Source of the DNA: Pseudomonadota bacterium | GTDB lineage: Bacteria; Desulfobacterota; Desulfovibrionia; Desulfovibrionales; Desulfovibrionaceae | Length of the DNA: 64,000 nt | Reading direction: 5' to 3' | Assembly (NCBI GenBank): GCA_023403845.1 | Contig: JAEYDL010000020.1 | Location: 124,001 to 188,000, forward strand | Part shown: positions 16,631 through 28,384 of the stretch, piece by piece | Layout of the letters: every line of letters begins with the position of its first letter | Position numbering within the stretch: position 1 is the first letter of the stretch | Notes under the pieces: generated by a model | Told to the model about the DNA's origin: nothing | Seen by the model: the letters and a program-made list of their open reading frames with translations, nothing else | Databases searched by the model: none | Position numbers and translations under genes: made by a program

Positions 16631-18418
16631 ATGCGCAGAGGCACAAAAGAACAGCTGGAACTGGAGAGCAAGGGCCGGGAAGAAGTCAACGCGAGCAACC
16701 TGGAGGCGCATGTCGCGTACTTCTGCTCACTCGGAGAAAAACTGGCCGGCAATCCCGAAGAAAAAAAGGCTTGCGACTATATCGTGAAAATAGCCCGGGA
16801 ACTGGGTGCAGAAGCCCAAGTCCATGAATTCGAGTCTTATGTCAGTCACCCCGTCAGCGCGAGCTTCACTGCGATCTTTCCGGAAAGACTTCATGTGGAA
16901 GGCGTGGGTGTTTCCTTCGGCATGAGCACCCCGGAAGCGGGACTTTCGGGAGAAGTCGTCTATTGCGGCATGGGAAGTCCCACGGATTTCGCCGCCGTCG
17001 ACTGCGCAGGCAAAGTGGCTCTTGTCGGACGTCTCCCCAATCCTGAAGTCTGCTCCGAAGCCGCGGCTCATGGAGCCATCGGCCTCGTCACCATGTCCGA
17101 AGGGCATATGAAGCACAAAATGATAGCTTCCCCCGTGTGGGGAACGCCCGGAGGAGACGATTACAGGCTGATTCCCCGTATTCCCGTCGTATCTATCAGC
17201 GGGGATGACGGCGAAAAGCTGAAAAGGCTGGCCAAATCAGGTCAGATGCGCGGAACGCTGTTTGTCGAAAACAGGGAAGGGTGGAAAACCCTACGGCTGC
17301 CCGTTGTGGAAATCAAGGGTTCACGTCCCGAGTATCTGCTGGTCGGGGCGCACTATTGCTCGTGGTTCGACGGCGGCACGGACAACGCATCGGGCGACGC
17401 CTGTCTGCTTGAACTGGTCAAGCTTTTTAAAAAATATCAGGAAAATCTCGGCTTTGGCATCCGCTTTGCATGGTGGCCAGGACATTCGCATGGACGCTAT
17501 TCGGGTTCCGGCTGGTATGCGGATACGTTCTGGCAGGACTTGTATGACAACTGCATCGGCTATTTCAACATAGATTCCCCGGGCGTGCGCGGAGCGCATA
17601 TCTATGTGCCTCGTCACCAAATGGCTGAGGTCTCCGAGTTCAATGAAGGCTGCGTCGGAGAGCTGACCCGCTGGTCTACCGTCAAGAGCCACGAAGGACA
17701 ACTGACCATCGGTGCCCGTTTTGGAAAATACGTCAACGCCACCCGCCCCAGTCGGGCCGCCGACCAGTCCTTCTGGGGTGTTGGCCTGACCAGCATCGGC
17801 GTGTACAGCATGCTTGCCCCGGATCATCCGGATCGCCGCAAGCATGTGGGCGGCTCCGGAGGCGCATGGTGGTGGCATTCCATTGATGATACCGCGGACA
17901 AATGCGATCCGGAAGTTCTTGCTCAGGATACCCGTCTGTACTGGTCGATCATCTTCAGACTGCTGACCTCTCCCGTACTGCCCTACGACTTCACGGCCAC
18001 CGTGCAGGATTACGAGGATGCCCTCAGGGAATACGACGAAGAATCCGGTTCTATTCTTGATTTCAGCACTCTGAAGGCCAATCTGGGAGAACTGAAGTCG
18101 GCGGCTGAACGGTTCAGCAGAAAGTCGAAGGAAATGAATTTCGGCCCCGAGGCAGACAGAGCCACAAGACTCTGCCTCAGACTGGCCAGAGCTCTTAACC
18201 CGACGCTGTACACCCGGGTGGAACCCACCGAACAGCAGGCCGCGCTCGGAACCCGTTTTCTTTCGGATCTGGAACCCGCCCTGTCCATCGCCGGTCTGGA
18301 CCCCGAAAGCTGGCAGTTCAAATTCTCCAGAGCGGGACTGGTCCGCAAGATCAACAAGATCAATCTCACCGTTCTGACTGCCCTGCGCCTGATTCAGGAC
18401 TGGGAGGCAAGGGCCTGA
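16631..18418 (+). CDS. M28-fold hydrolase with altered active site, inside the importer operon
   Basis: About 595 residues from the ATG at 16631, which has TGGAGG six bases upstream; an ATG at 16574 has no such site. The layout is an N-terminal lid, a PA-like insert (about residues 70-220), then an M28 aminopeptidase core. Recognisable metal-site positions are His241 in GAHYCSW, Asp251 in GGTDNASG, Asp315 in FNIDSPG and His416 in WWWHSIDDTAD. Two departures are striking. Cys243 replaces the aspartate of the usual His-x-Asp. The catalytic Glu-Glu segment is replaced by WPGHSHGRYSGS (His285, Ser286, His287). It has no signal peptide, so it acts on imported substrate in the cytoplasm. Hydrolysis of a peptide-like or amide substrate is inference, and a changed reaction is possible. 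Confidence 0.8.
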   Translation: MRRGTKEQLELESKGREEVNASNLEAHVAYFCSLGEKLAGNPEEKKACDYIVKIARELGAEAQVHEFESYVSHPVSASFTAIFPERLHVEGVGVSFGMSTPEAGLSGEVVYCGMGSPTDFAAVDCAGKVALVGRLPNPEVCSEAAAHGAIGLVTMSEGHMKHKMIASPVWGTPGGDDYRLIPRIPVVSISGDDGEKLKRLAKSGQMRGTLFVENREGWKTLRLPVVEIKGSRPEYLLVGAHYCSWFDGGTDNASGDACLLELVKLFKKYQENLGFGIRFAWWPGHSHGRYSGSGWYADTFWQDLYDNCIGYFNIDSPGVRGAHIYVPRHQMAEVSEFNEGCVGELTRWSTVKSHEGQLTIGARFGKYVNATRPSRAADQSFWGVGLTSIGVYSMLAPDHPDRRKHVGGSGGAWWWHSIDDTADKCDPEVLAQDTRLYWSIIFRLLTSPVLPYDFTATVQDYEDALREYDEESGSILDFSTLKANLGELKSAAERFSRKSKEMNFGPEADRATRLCLRLARALNPTLYTRVEPTEQQAALGTRFLSDLEPALSIAGLDPESWQFKFSRAGLVRKINKINLTVLTALRLIQDWEARA

Positions 18419-18507
18419 TGCCGTCAAGGCCGTCCCTTCTCCCGGAGGGGCGGCCTCCGTTTCCGCTTCTTCCCACCCCTTACCGCAACAGGAAATATGG
18501 AGGTCGT

Positions 18508-20061
18508 ATGTTTTTCAAGAGATTCATGTTTCTCCTGATCATTACGGCGTTGCTGCTGCCTCAGCTTGCCTTCGCGGACACGACTCTGGTCATCGCACGG
18601 GAAACCGATGCCAATTCCATGGACCCGGCCGAAGCCGGATCTTTCGAAGCCATCAAGTGTACGGACTGGATGTACGATGGTCTGGTTCGCTTTGACGGAG
18701 CCTCCAGCAATATCATTCCTGCTCTGGCCGAATCCTGGACCATGTCTGAAAACGGGCTGATCTGGACCTTCAAGCTGCGCAAGGGAGTCAAATTCCATGA
18801 CGGTACGGATTTCAACGCCGATGCCGTCGTCTTTTCCTTCGAACGTCAACGTGACAAAACTCACCCCTATTACAGCAAGACCTTCTTCCGCTGGGATCAG
18901 AAACTCAAAAACGTGCAACTGACCCGCAAAATTGATGACTATACTGTTGAGCTTCAGCTTTCCGCTCCTCAGCCGACTCTGCTGGTCAACCTGGCCCTGT
19001 TCGGCGGGTATATTGTCAGCCCCAGGGCCGTACAGGAACTGAAGGACGGCTTCAGCCGAAACCCCGTAGGCACCGGTTATTTCAAGTTCGTCAAGTGGGT
19101 AAAGGACGACTATATGGAATTCGAGGCCAACAGGGACTACTGGGATGGAGCGCCAAAGGTGGATCGCCTGATAGTCAAGGTTATCCCCGACAACGACGTC
19201 CGTTTTCTGGCTCTCAAGAAAGGAGAAGCGCATATCGCCTATGGTCTTGATTTCATGACCTACGAGGAAATTCAGGGAGACAAGGAACTGAACCTGAATA
19301 CGATCAATACACTGGGCACTTCCTTTGTGGCCCTGAACATGGAGAAGAAGCCTCTGGACGACATCCGCGTCCGGAAGGCCATCATTATGGCCGTCAACCG
19401 TGAACGACTTTTCGAGACCGTGTTTTACGGATATGGCGAATTCGCCAACCAGACCCTGCCTTCCAACTGGTTCGGCCACAATCCGGATGTGAAATCTCTG
19501 CCCTACAACCCGAAGGAGGCCAAAAAACTTCTGGCCGAAACCGGCCTCAGGAACATCAGGCTTGATGTCATCTGCTGGAACGGTTCCCGTCCGTACTGTC
19601 CTTCGCCCCGCGATATGGCTACCCTGCTCAAATCGGACCTGCAGGCCGTCGGCATAGATGTGGATATCAAAATTCTGAACTGGGCTACCTACATCGCCGA
19701 GCGAGCCAAGGGAGATTATGCGATGGCCATCGGCGGTCTGGTCGCCGGTACACCAGACCCGGATGGGCTGGTACACCAGTTATGGAGTGTGGACTCCATC
19801 CGTCCCCCGGTCGAACGAATCAATATGGCCAACTGGCGAAATCCCGAAGGCCAGAAACTGATCTACGAAGCCCGCAGCATTTACGATCAGGAAAAACGAG
19901 CGGAACTGTATCGTCAGATCGCCAAACTTTTTGATGACGATGCTCCGGCCGTTTTCGTGGCTCATCCCATGACTGCCATAGCCTCCAGCGCAAAACTGAA
20001 AAACGTGGACCTTCACGCCTCGACTCTGGTACCTCTGCACAAGGTTGAATTTGTAAAATAA
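18508..20061 (+). CDS. Peptide-type ABC importer substrate-binding protein, DppA family
   Basis: About 517 residues from the ATG at 18508, which has TGGAGG upstream. A signal peptide (FFKRFMFLLIITALLLPQLA then Phe-Ala-Asp) is followed by the class C solute-binding fold: ETDANSMDPAEAGSFEA, WTFKLRKGVKFHDGTDFNAD and a YNPKEAKKLLAE block near residue 330. These are standard for DppA/OppA/NikA-type receptors. There is no lipobox, so it is a free periplasmic receptor. It is the last gene of the racemase-importer-hydrolase locus, and a hairpin terminator follows at 20171. The ligand is unknown. Confidence 0.92.
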   Translation: MFFKRFMFLLIITALLLPQLAFADTTLVIARETDANSMDPAEAGSFEAIKCTDWMYDGLVRFDGASSNIIPALAESWTMSENGLIWTFKLRKGVKFHDGTDFNADAVVFSFERQRDKTHPYYSKTFFRWDQKLKNVQLTRKIDDYTVELQLSAPQPTLLVNLALFGGYIVSPRAVQELKDGFSRNPVGTGYFKFVKWVKDDYMEFEANRDYWDGAPKVDRLIVKVIPDNDVRFLALKKGEAHIAYGLDFMTYEEIQGDKELNLNTINTLGTSFVALNMEKKPLDDIRVRKAIIMAVNRERLFETVFYGYGEFANQTLPSNWFGHNPDVKSLPYNPKEAKKLLAETGLRNIRLDVICWNGSRPYCPSPRDMATLLKSDLQAVGIDVDIKILNWATYIAERAKGDYAMAIGGLVAGTPDPDGLVHQLWSVDSIRPPVERINMANWRNPEGQKLIYEARSIYDQEKRAELYRQIAKLFDDDAPAVFVAHPMTAIASSAKLKNVDLHASTLVPLHKVEFVK

Positions 20062-20170
20062 TCCGAATGGGGATTGTGTCCATCGGATGGAATCCCCAAT
20101 GCCTCCTGACAGTTCGGAAACAGCAGGAGTCGCTGTCCGGTGTTGCAGCATTCCAATGAACAGCAACATG

Positions 20171-20205
20171 AAAAGGCTGGTTCCCCATGAGGGACCAGCC
20201 TTTTT
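20171..20205 (+). terminator. Terminator of the importer operon
   Basis: AAAAGGCTGG and following bases pair with GGGACCAGCC plus TTTT across an ATGA loop with one bulged T, then a T run. It lies about 110 bases after the receptor gene stop. The remainder to 20362 holds nothing I recognise. Confidence 0.8.
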
Positions 20206-20362
20206 CTCTCTCAGAGAAATTTTACAAAACATATGGTTCAGCTTGCTGGCCATCGTATCTTGCAACGCAATTCTTCTCTTTCCTTTTTCGACGTCAGGGC
20301 CCCGTCTGTTTCCGGCCATAAAACAGGAAAGGAGACAGTATTCCGGTCCCGGCATCCTTTCT

Positions 20363-21325
20363 CTAAAATACAATCGCGAATTTTGCCTCAAGTTTCCAGC
20401 GTTCACCAAGAGCCGTTGCCGTGGGATAATCAGTATTGTTGATGCGCACGGCAGCGTCATAATCCTGATACATGCTGAACTGGGCGCTTACGCCAAGCGA
20501 AGCGCCGTACTCGGGAAGTTTCAGCGTGACCGAAGGACCGGCAAACCATGTGGTACTGGCGTCGCCATTGCCGCGTCCGTATCGTCTGGATTCGGTGTTG
20601 TATTCGAACTGCGTTTCGATTCCCATGTCCCAATAACGACTCAAGGCGTATGTATAGCGCCCATTCAGGCGGAATACGTCGCTGACGTCGACACGGGAAG
20701 AGTGCCCTACGCCACGGTACAGGTACATGACCTCACCTTCCAGAAACTGTCGCCCGCCATCAAAGGCATGTCCTACGCCAAGACCTCCCATGACGCCCCA
20801 TGCTCCCGTGCCCACACCGGTGCTGGACGTATCTCCCGTAGGCGTCCAGATTCCGAGATCCCAAGCCACACTGACCGGCGCGCCCTCCTGCTGACTGATG
20901 AACTGCTTGTGCAGAACGAATGTTGTGTCACCAATGCCGTTCTTACTGGCTGCTCCATTGGAGAGGGTGCTTCCAGCACGGAAATTATTCATTACGACAG
21001 GCATGGCGAAACGGACATCGTATCCGTCGCCAATCCCGTAGCGCATTTTGAGAACTACCCGATCGTGTCTGTTACGTTGCGTTCCCTTGCCGGGATACCT
21101 TGCTTCATGACGGGAACCGTTTTTATACCATGTATGCTTGTCGGCATGGATATAGTTCACGATGGCAGCCAGCTTCCCCTTGGGCATCGTACCTGACGCA
21201 GGTCCCATGCTCTCGATCACCACCTGACCGACCTGCGGCTGTTCCGCAGCCTTTCCCTGCGCCGAACCCATCAGCAACAAAACAAATCCAAAGACTCCTC
21301 CGAAAATCCTCCAGCACTTCTTCAC
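20363..21325 (-). CDS. Outer-membrane channel, phenol-degradation MetA-pathway family
   Basis: About 320 residues from a GTG at 21325, chosen because GAGGAG lies six or seven bases upstream; the frame extends further to an upstream ATG without a site. A signal peptide (KKCWRIFGGVFGFVLLLMGS, then Ala-Gln-Gly-Lys-Ala-Ala) is followed by alternating hydrophobic/aromatic strands (for example YDVRFAMPVVMNN, WDLGIWTPTGD, AGPSVTLKLPEYGASLGVSA) and a C-terminal Phe, as in outer-membrane beta-barrels. The family of putative phenol-degradation-pathway channels is used for uptake of hydrophobic or aromatic compounds. Substrate is unknown. Its 5' leader contains a terminator-like hairpin just after a promoter. 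Confidence 0.75.
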   Translation of the reverse strand: MKKCWRIFGGVFGFVLLLMGSAQGKAAEQPQVGQVVIESMGPASGTMPKGKLAAIVNYIHADKHTWYKNGSRHEARYPGKGTQRNRHDRVVLKMRYGIGDGYDVRFAMPVVMNNFRAGSTLSNGAASKNGIGDTTFVLHKQFISQQEGAPVSVAWDLGIWTPTGDTSSTGVGTGAWGVMGGLGVGHAFDGGRQFLEGEVMYLYRGVGHSSRVDVSDVFRLNGRYTYALSRYWDMGIETQFEYNTESRRYGRGNGDASTTWFAGPSVTLKLPEYGASLGVSAQFSMYQDYDAAVRINNTDYPTATALGERWKLEAKFAIVF

Positions 21326-21401
21326 GAAAGGCTCCTCTCTTCTGAACGCCAATGCGACGCAGCAGCCGCACAATAAATCAGGGGACGACCGTGCCTATAA
21401 A

Positions 21402-21438
21402 AAGGCCTCTTTTCCGAATGAATCCGGATCAAGAGGCC
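21402..21438 (-). promoter_or_regulatory. Terminator-like leader hairpin (possible attenuator)
   Basis: Read on the minus strand, GGCCTCTT pairs with AAGAGGCC around a loop containing TCCGGATTC-like bases, followed by TTTTTAT. It sits only about ten bases after the predicted start site of the promoter at 21453-21481 and about 80 bases before the channel gene start. A terminator so close behind a promoter suggests premature termination as a control step. Confidence 0.6.
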
Positions 21439-21452
21439 CTGTTTGAGGCGTG

Positions 21453-21481
21453 CTGATACCATAGCAGAAATATTTTGACAA
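21453..21481 (-). promoter_or_regulatory. Putative sigma-70 promoter of the outer-membrane channel gene
   Basis: On the minus strand TTGTCA (21481-21476) and TATCAG (21458-21453) are separated by 17 bases in an AT-rich segment. The start site would lie near 21446, just before the leader hairpin. Confidence 0.55.
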
Positions 21482-21585
21482 GTTTCCGTCTTCTTCAGCC
21501 GCCCTGTTCGTAAAATCCCTCCAGACTCCTTGCATCCGGGAATAGTTTTTCCTGTCTCAAAAGACGCCTTCTTCGTCCCCTTTTC

Positions 21586-21619
21586 AAAAGGCCGGGTCTC
21601 CCGCAAAGAAGACCCGGCC
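21586..21619 (-). terminator. Terminator of gyrA
   Basis: On the minus strand GGCCGGGTCT pairs with AGACCCGGCC across about ten bases, followed by TTTT. It lies about 55 bases after the gyrA stop. Confidence 0.8.
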
Positions 21620-21674
21620 CATGCATCATCGCCGCAGTTTTCCGGGCACTCCCCGGCCTGCAATGAATCCGCCG

Positions 21675-24104
21675 CTAGCTCTCTTCTTCTCCGTTTTCCG
21701 CATCGACGGTATCAAAGCCCACTACGCGGGCTCCGTCATCAAGCTTTACGAGCCTGACGCCGATTGTGGCCCGACCGACTGAACGGATCTCATCCACGCC
21801 CATGCGGATGATCTTGTTGTTGGAAGTCAGCAGCACCAGTGCCTGATCGTCCTGAACAGGCATGGCGCCGACCACCGGTCCGGTCTTGGGGGTGACCTTG
21901 AAGTTGATAATGCCCTTGCCGCCGCGGCTCTGCACACGATAAAGATTGACGTTGGTTCGTTTGCCAAAGCCCAGGGCGGACAGCGTCATGATGGCCGGGC
22001 TGTCTTCCTTGAGCACAAGACAGGAAACCACGGTATCCCCGTGACGCAGGGCGATGCCCTTCACGCCGGTGGCTCCACGTCCCATGTTGCGCACATCGCG
22101 GCAGCTGAAACGGATGGCGATGCCGTCCGCCGTAGCCAGCACGACAAAATCGTCGTCCGTAATCTCGCGCACCATGATCAGCTCGTCATCTTCCCGCAGC
22201 CCCACTGCGATAAGGCCGCCCTTGCGGCTTCGGGCGTACAGAGAGGAACTGGACCGTTTGACCATTCCCCGGCGCGTGGCGAACAGAAAATACTTGTCGT
22301 CGGAGAATTCACGCACTGTCAGCACGGTGGTGATCCATTCGTCCTTTTCCAGAGGCACAAGGTTGGCGATATGCACGCCCTTGGCCGTGCGGCTGCCTTC
22401 GGGAACCTGGTGCACCTTAAGCTGATGCATTTTTCCCTTATTGGTAAACATCAGAATATACTGATGGTTCGTAGTCGCAATAAATTCCTGCACCGAATCG
22501 TCATCCGCCGTATGTACGCCGGCGATCCCCTTGCCGCCCCTTTTCTGCTGCTGATAGATGGCGAGGTTGGTGCGCTTGATGTAGCCCCGCCGGGACAGCG
22601 TGATCACCACGTCGTCGTCGGGAAGCAGATCTTCGATATCGATGCTGGAGAGGGCTTCCCGGATGACTTCCGTCCGTCTGGGGGAAGAATAGGTATCCTT
22701 GATGTACTGCACTTCATCGCGGATGACGCCCCAGAGCACGTCGGAATCTCCAAGTATCGACTGGTACCAGGCGATCTTTGCCGTAAGATCCCGCAGTTCC
22801 TCCTCCAGCTTGCCGCGTTCAAGTCCGGTGAGACGCTGAAGACGCATGTCCAGAATGGCCTGCGCCTGCACCTCGGACAACTCGAAGGTTGTCATCAGAC
22901 GTTCCTTCGCCTCCAGCGGCGTTGCGGAAGAACGGATTAGGGCCACCACTTCGTCGATATGGTCAAGAGCCTTCAGAAGTCCCTGCAGAATATGCGCCCG
23001 GGCTTCGGCCTTGCGCAGCTCGAAACGAGTTCTGCGCACGACCACTTCCCTCCGGTGATCGAGGAAACAGGTCAGCGCGCTCTTCAGGTTAAGCAGCACA
23101 GGACGATTGTCCACCACGGACAACATGTTGATGCCGAAGGATGTTTCCAGCGGCGTGTACTTGTACAGAGAATTGATGACGATTTCGGGGATGGTGCCGC
23201 GCTTGAGTTCGATGACCACCCTGATCCCCCGCCGGTCTGATTCGTCGCGCAGGTCCGAAACGCCGTCGATACGTCTGTCGTTGACCAGAGAAGCGATTTT
23301 TTCCACCAGGCTGGACTTGTTCAGTCCAAAGGGAATTTCACGAATAATCAAGGACTGGAAACCTTTCTTGCGTTCCTCGATTTCCACCTTGCCGCGCACT
23401 TTGACCGTACCGCGTCCCGTGGTGTAGGCGTCGTACAGCCCCTGCCCCGCATAGACATAGCCCCCGGTGGGGAAGTCCGGTCCCTGCACGCTTTCCATAA
23501 GATCGTCGACGGTGCTGTCGGGATCGTCAATAAGCGTCAGAAGAGCATCGCACAGCTCGCTCAGATTATGCGGAGGAATGTTGGTCGCCATCCCGACGGC
23601 GATGCCCGAGGAACCGTTCAAAAGCAGGTTGGGCACCTTGGTCGGCAGCACGACGGGTTCGGCAAGCGTATTGTCGTAGTTCGGACGGAAATCGACCGTC
23701 TCCTTGTCGATGTCGTTCAGGAATTCGGAAGCGAGGCGGGACATGCGTACTTCAGTATAACGCATGGCAGCGGCAGAGTCGCCGTCGATGGAACCAAAGT
23801 TCCCCTGCCCATCCTCCAGAGGATCACGCATGGAAAAATCCTGCGCCATGCGAACCAGCGCGTTGTAGACTGCGGAGTCTCCGTGCGGGTGATATTTACC
23901 GATGACATCGCCGACGATGCGCGCGCACTTTTTCGGAGGCCGATTATAGCTGTTGGCCAGCTCCTGCTGAGCGAACAGAATGCGCCTGTGCACCGGCTTC
24001 AGTCCGTCCCGCGCATCCGGAATCGCCCGGCCGATAATGACGCTGAGCGAATACTCCAGATACGATTTCCGCATCTCATGTTCGATATTGATATTCTGTG
24101 ACAT
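21675..24104 (-). CDS. gyrA: DNA gyrase subunit A
   Basis: An 809-residue type IIA topoisomerase subunit that breaks and rejoins DNA. The N-terminal winged-helix domain has the catalytic Tyr116 in MRYTEVRMS. The GyrA box is present as QRGGKGI-type repeats ([10 protein letters not shown] near residue 530, and SRGGKGI near 730). Six C-terminal beta-pinwheel blades follow. AAGGGG lies five bases before the ATG. In the quinolone-resistance region the sequence HGDSAVYN has Ser77 (E. coli Ser83) but Asn81 where E. coli has Asp87. It follows gyrB on the same strand, about 310 bases away. The acidic Glu/Asp-rich C-terminus is usual. Confidence 0.97.
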   Translation of the reverse strand: MSQNINIEHEMRKSYLEYSLSVIIGRAIPDARDGLKPVHRRILFAQQELANSYNRPPKKCARIVGDVIGKYHPHGDSAVYNALVRMAQDFSMRDPLEDGQGNFGSIDGDSAAAMRYTEVRMSRLASEFLNDIDKETVDFRPNYDNTLAEPVVLPTKVPNLLLNGSSGIAVGMATNIPPHNLSELCDALLTLIDDPDSTVDDLMESVQGPDFPTGGYVYAGQGLYDAYTTGRGTVKVRGKVEIEERKKGFQSLIIREIPFGLNKSSLVEKIASLVNDRRIDGVSDLRDESDRRGIRVVIELKRGTIPEIVINSLYKYTPLETSFGINMLSVVDNRPVLLNLKSALTCFLDHRREVVVRRTRFELRKAEARAHILQGLLKALDHIDEVVALIRSSATPLEAKERLMTTFELSEVQAQAILDMRLQRLTGLERGKLEEELRDLTAKIAWYQSILGDSDVLWGVIRDEVQYIKDTYSSPRRTEVIREALSSIDIEDLLPDDDVVITLSRRGYIKRTNLAIYQQQKRGGKGIAGVHTADDDSVQEFIATTNHQYILMFTNKGKMHQLKVHQVPEGSRTAKGVHIANLVPLEKDEWITTVLTVREFSDDKYFLFATRRGMVKRSSSSLYARSRKGGLIAVGLREDDELIMVREITDDDFVVLATADGIAIRFSCRDVRNMGRGATGVKGIALRHGDTVVSCLVLKEDSPAIMTLSALGFGKRTNVNLYRVQSRGGKGIINFKVTPKTGPVVGAMPVQDDQALVLLTSNNKIIRMGVDEIRSVGRATIGVRLVKLDDGARVVGFDTVDAENGEEES

Positions 24105-24413
24105 ACTATCCCCTTGGGTGCCTCCGGCGGCAAGGAGCCTGTCGCCCCTCGACGGGGGTCGGGATCAGCGTACTTCTCCAAACCACCGTCCAAAGCGGCG
24201 ATTTCCGGTTTTCCCATTGCGTCGCCATCTTCGGATTCGTCGGGAATTCTTTCTGTCCGGAAAGATTCCCACCGCTAAGTACCTGCTTGTCAAATAGGCA
24301 GGGATGAAAACGTCCCGGCCGATATGTTGTCCCTTCCCGACATCTTCCGGGAAGGGGGAAAGGGAGTCGCGAAAAGGTTCTTTTCGCGAAGAACACTCTC
24401 CGGAATCCTCACT

Positions 24414-27041
<2,628 letters not shown>

Positions 27042-27103
27042 TCAGAATGGAAAGCGGGCAACCCGCAGGGGAAAAGACGATCCTTCCCCCTGTGAAAGAT
27101 TCG

Positions 27104-28246
27104 TCAGTTTTCTTCGTAATAACTTTCTTCGCTGATCTTCATGGGCATGATCAACACGGTATAGTCCGGGTCTTCCCCCCCCGTAATGCCGCAGGGACCC
27201 TCCGCTCCCGTCAACGTCAGCAAAAGATCGCCGGACTGATAATGGGTCATGATCTCCATGAGATTTTTGGTCGGAAAGGCGATGCGGGAAATATCCCCTT
27301 CATAGGAGGCTTCCAGCGATTCGTTGGCCGATCCTGTATCCTGCCCCTGCGCGGACAGCATGACTTCATTGCCGGTAAGGTCGAAATACGTGCAACGATC
27401 GCTTTCCGTATTGAATATGCTGATGCGGTCGAGAGCTTCGAGGCAGTCCTTGCGGTTCAGGGTCAGTCTGGAAGCCCCTGGAGCGGCAAGTCTGGTCATG
27501 AAGGGCGAATAATCGGGATAAGCGTAACCCGCCCGGGGCAGACTGAGCATTTCCTGCCCGTTTCCTGAACGGACGAACAGCCGCTTCGGCGTGATGCTTA
27601 CTTCGATTTCATCTCCTCCCAGCCATTTGCGCAGTTCGGCGACGTATTTGCGCTGAATAAGCACTCCTTCCTCGGGAAGAATGCCGGAAAGATCGTCATG
27701 CGTAAACCGAGTCAGAGCGAACTGATGGCCGTTCAGGCCGCAGACCTCGATAGCTCCATCCCCTACGGGTTTCAGATACAGACATGCAATGGCGTCAGAA
27801 GCCTCGTCGTCACTTACGCAGAAAAACACACGGTCGATGACTTCCTGAAAGAAATCTCCGGACCAGACTACGGAGCCTTCAGCGGAGAAGCCGGCAAGCT
27901 TCTGAAACCAGGTAGGGTCATTGGCCGGAAGTTTGTAGGTCCGTCGCCCCTGTTCAACGACGAGAGAGCTGCCGTCGAGCCTGATCCTGAGATCCCCGGC
28001 GGGAAGCCGGCGGATCAGATCCACAAAATTACGTCCGTTGACGCCGACCAGTCCTTCTTCCTTCACCTCGGCGGGATAGGTTCCGGTAAATTCAATATTG
28101 GCGTCAGTGGCCATGATGGTCAGAACATCCCCTTTCGCTTCCAGCCAGACGGAACGCAGAAATGCGGCTCCGGAACGGTTCGGAATGATTCCCGCGGCCT
28201 TTTGGAGGCCTTCGATGATGTTTTCCTTCTTTACGAGAAATAACAT
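27104..28246 (-). CDS. dnaN: DNA polymerase III beta subunit (sliding clamp)
   Basis: A 380-residue clamp with the three-domain DnaN layout. The N-terminal domain reads KKENIIEGLQKAAGIIPNR, the central domain begins about residue 130 and the C-terminal domain ends in the conserved-style TVLIMPMKI. The dimeric ring tethers the replicative polymerase. An AAGGA site lies eight bases before the ATG. It sits between dnaA and gyrB, the usual order at bacterial origins, with about 140 bases to dnaA. The C-terminal tail after MPM is slightly longer (SEESYYEEN) than in many clamps, where the chain ends in MP(M/V)R. Confidence 0.96.
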   Translation of the reverse strand: MLFLVKKENIIEGLQKAAGIIPNRSGAAFLRSVWLEAKGDVLTIMATDANIEFTGTYPAEVKEEGLVGVNGRNFVDLIRRLPAGDLRIRLDGSSLVVEQGRRTYKLPANDPTWFQKLAGFSAEGSVVWSGDFFQEVIDRVFFCVSDDEASDAIACLYLKPVGDGAIEVCGLNGHQFALTRFTHDDLSGILPEEGVLIQRKYVAELRKWLGGDEIEVSITPKRLFVRSGNGQEMLSLPRAGYAYPDYSPFMTRLAAPGASRLTLNRKDCLEALDRISIFNTESDRCTYFDLTGNEVMLSAQGQDTGSANESLEASYEGDISRIAFPTKNLMEIMTHYQSGDLLLTLTGAEGPCGITGGEDPDYTVLIMPMKISEESYYEEN

Positions 28247-28384
28247 AATGTATTTCCTTGTTGTTGATTATTAAAGAACGCTTTTTGTTCCTTTTTCAGG
28301 TAACCTGAAGGAATGTCTCATCATATAACGTACATTCCTGGCGACGCCCAAGGAACTGTCCGCACGTCTCGGAACCTTGCGACC

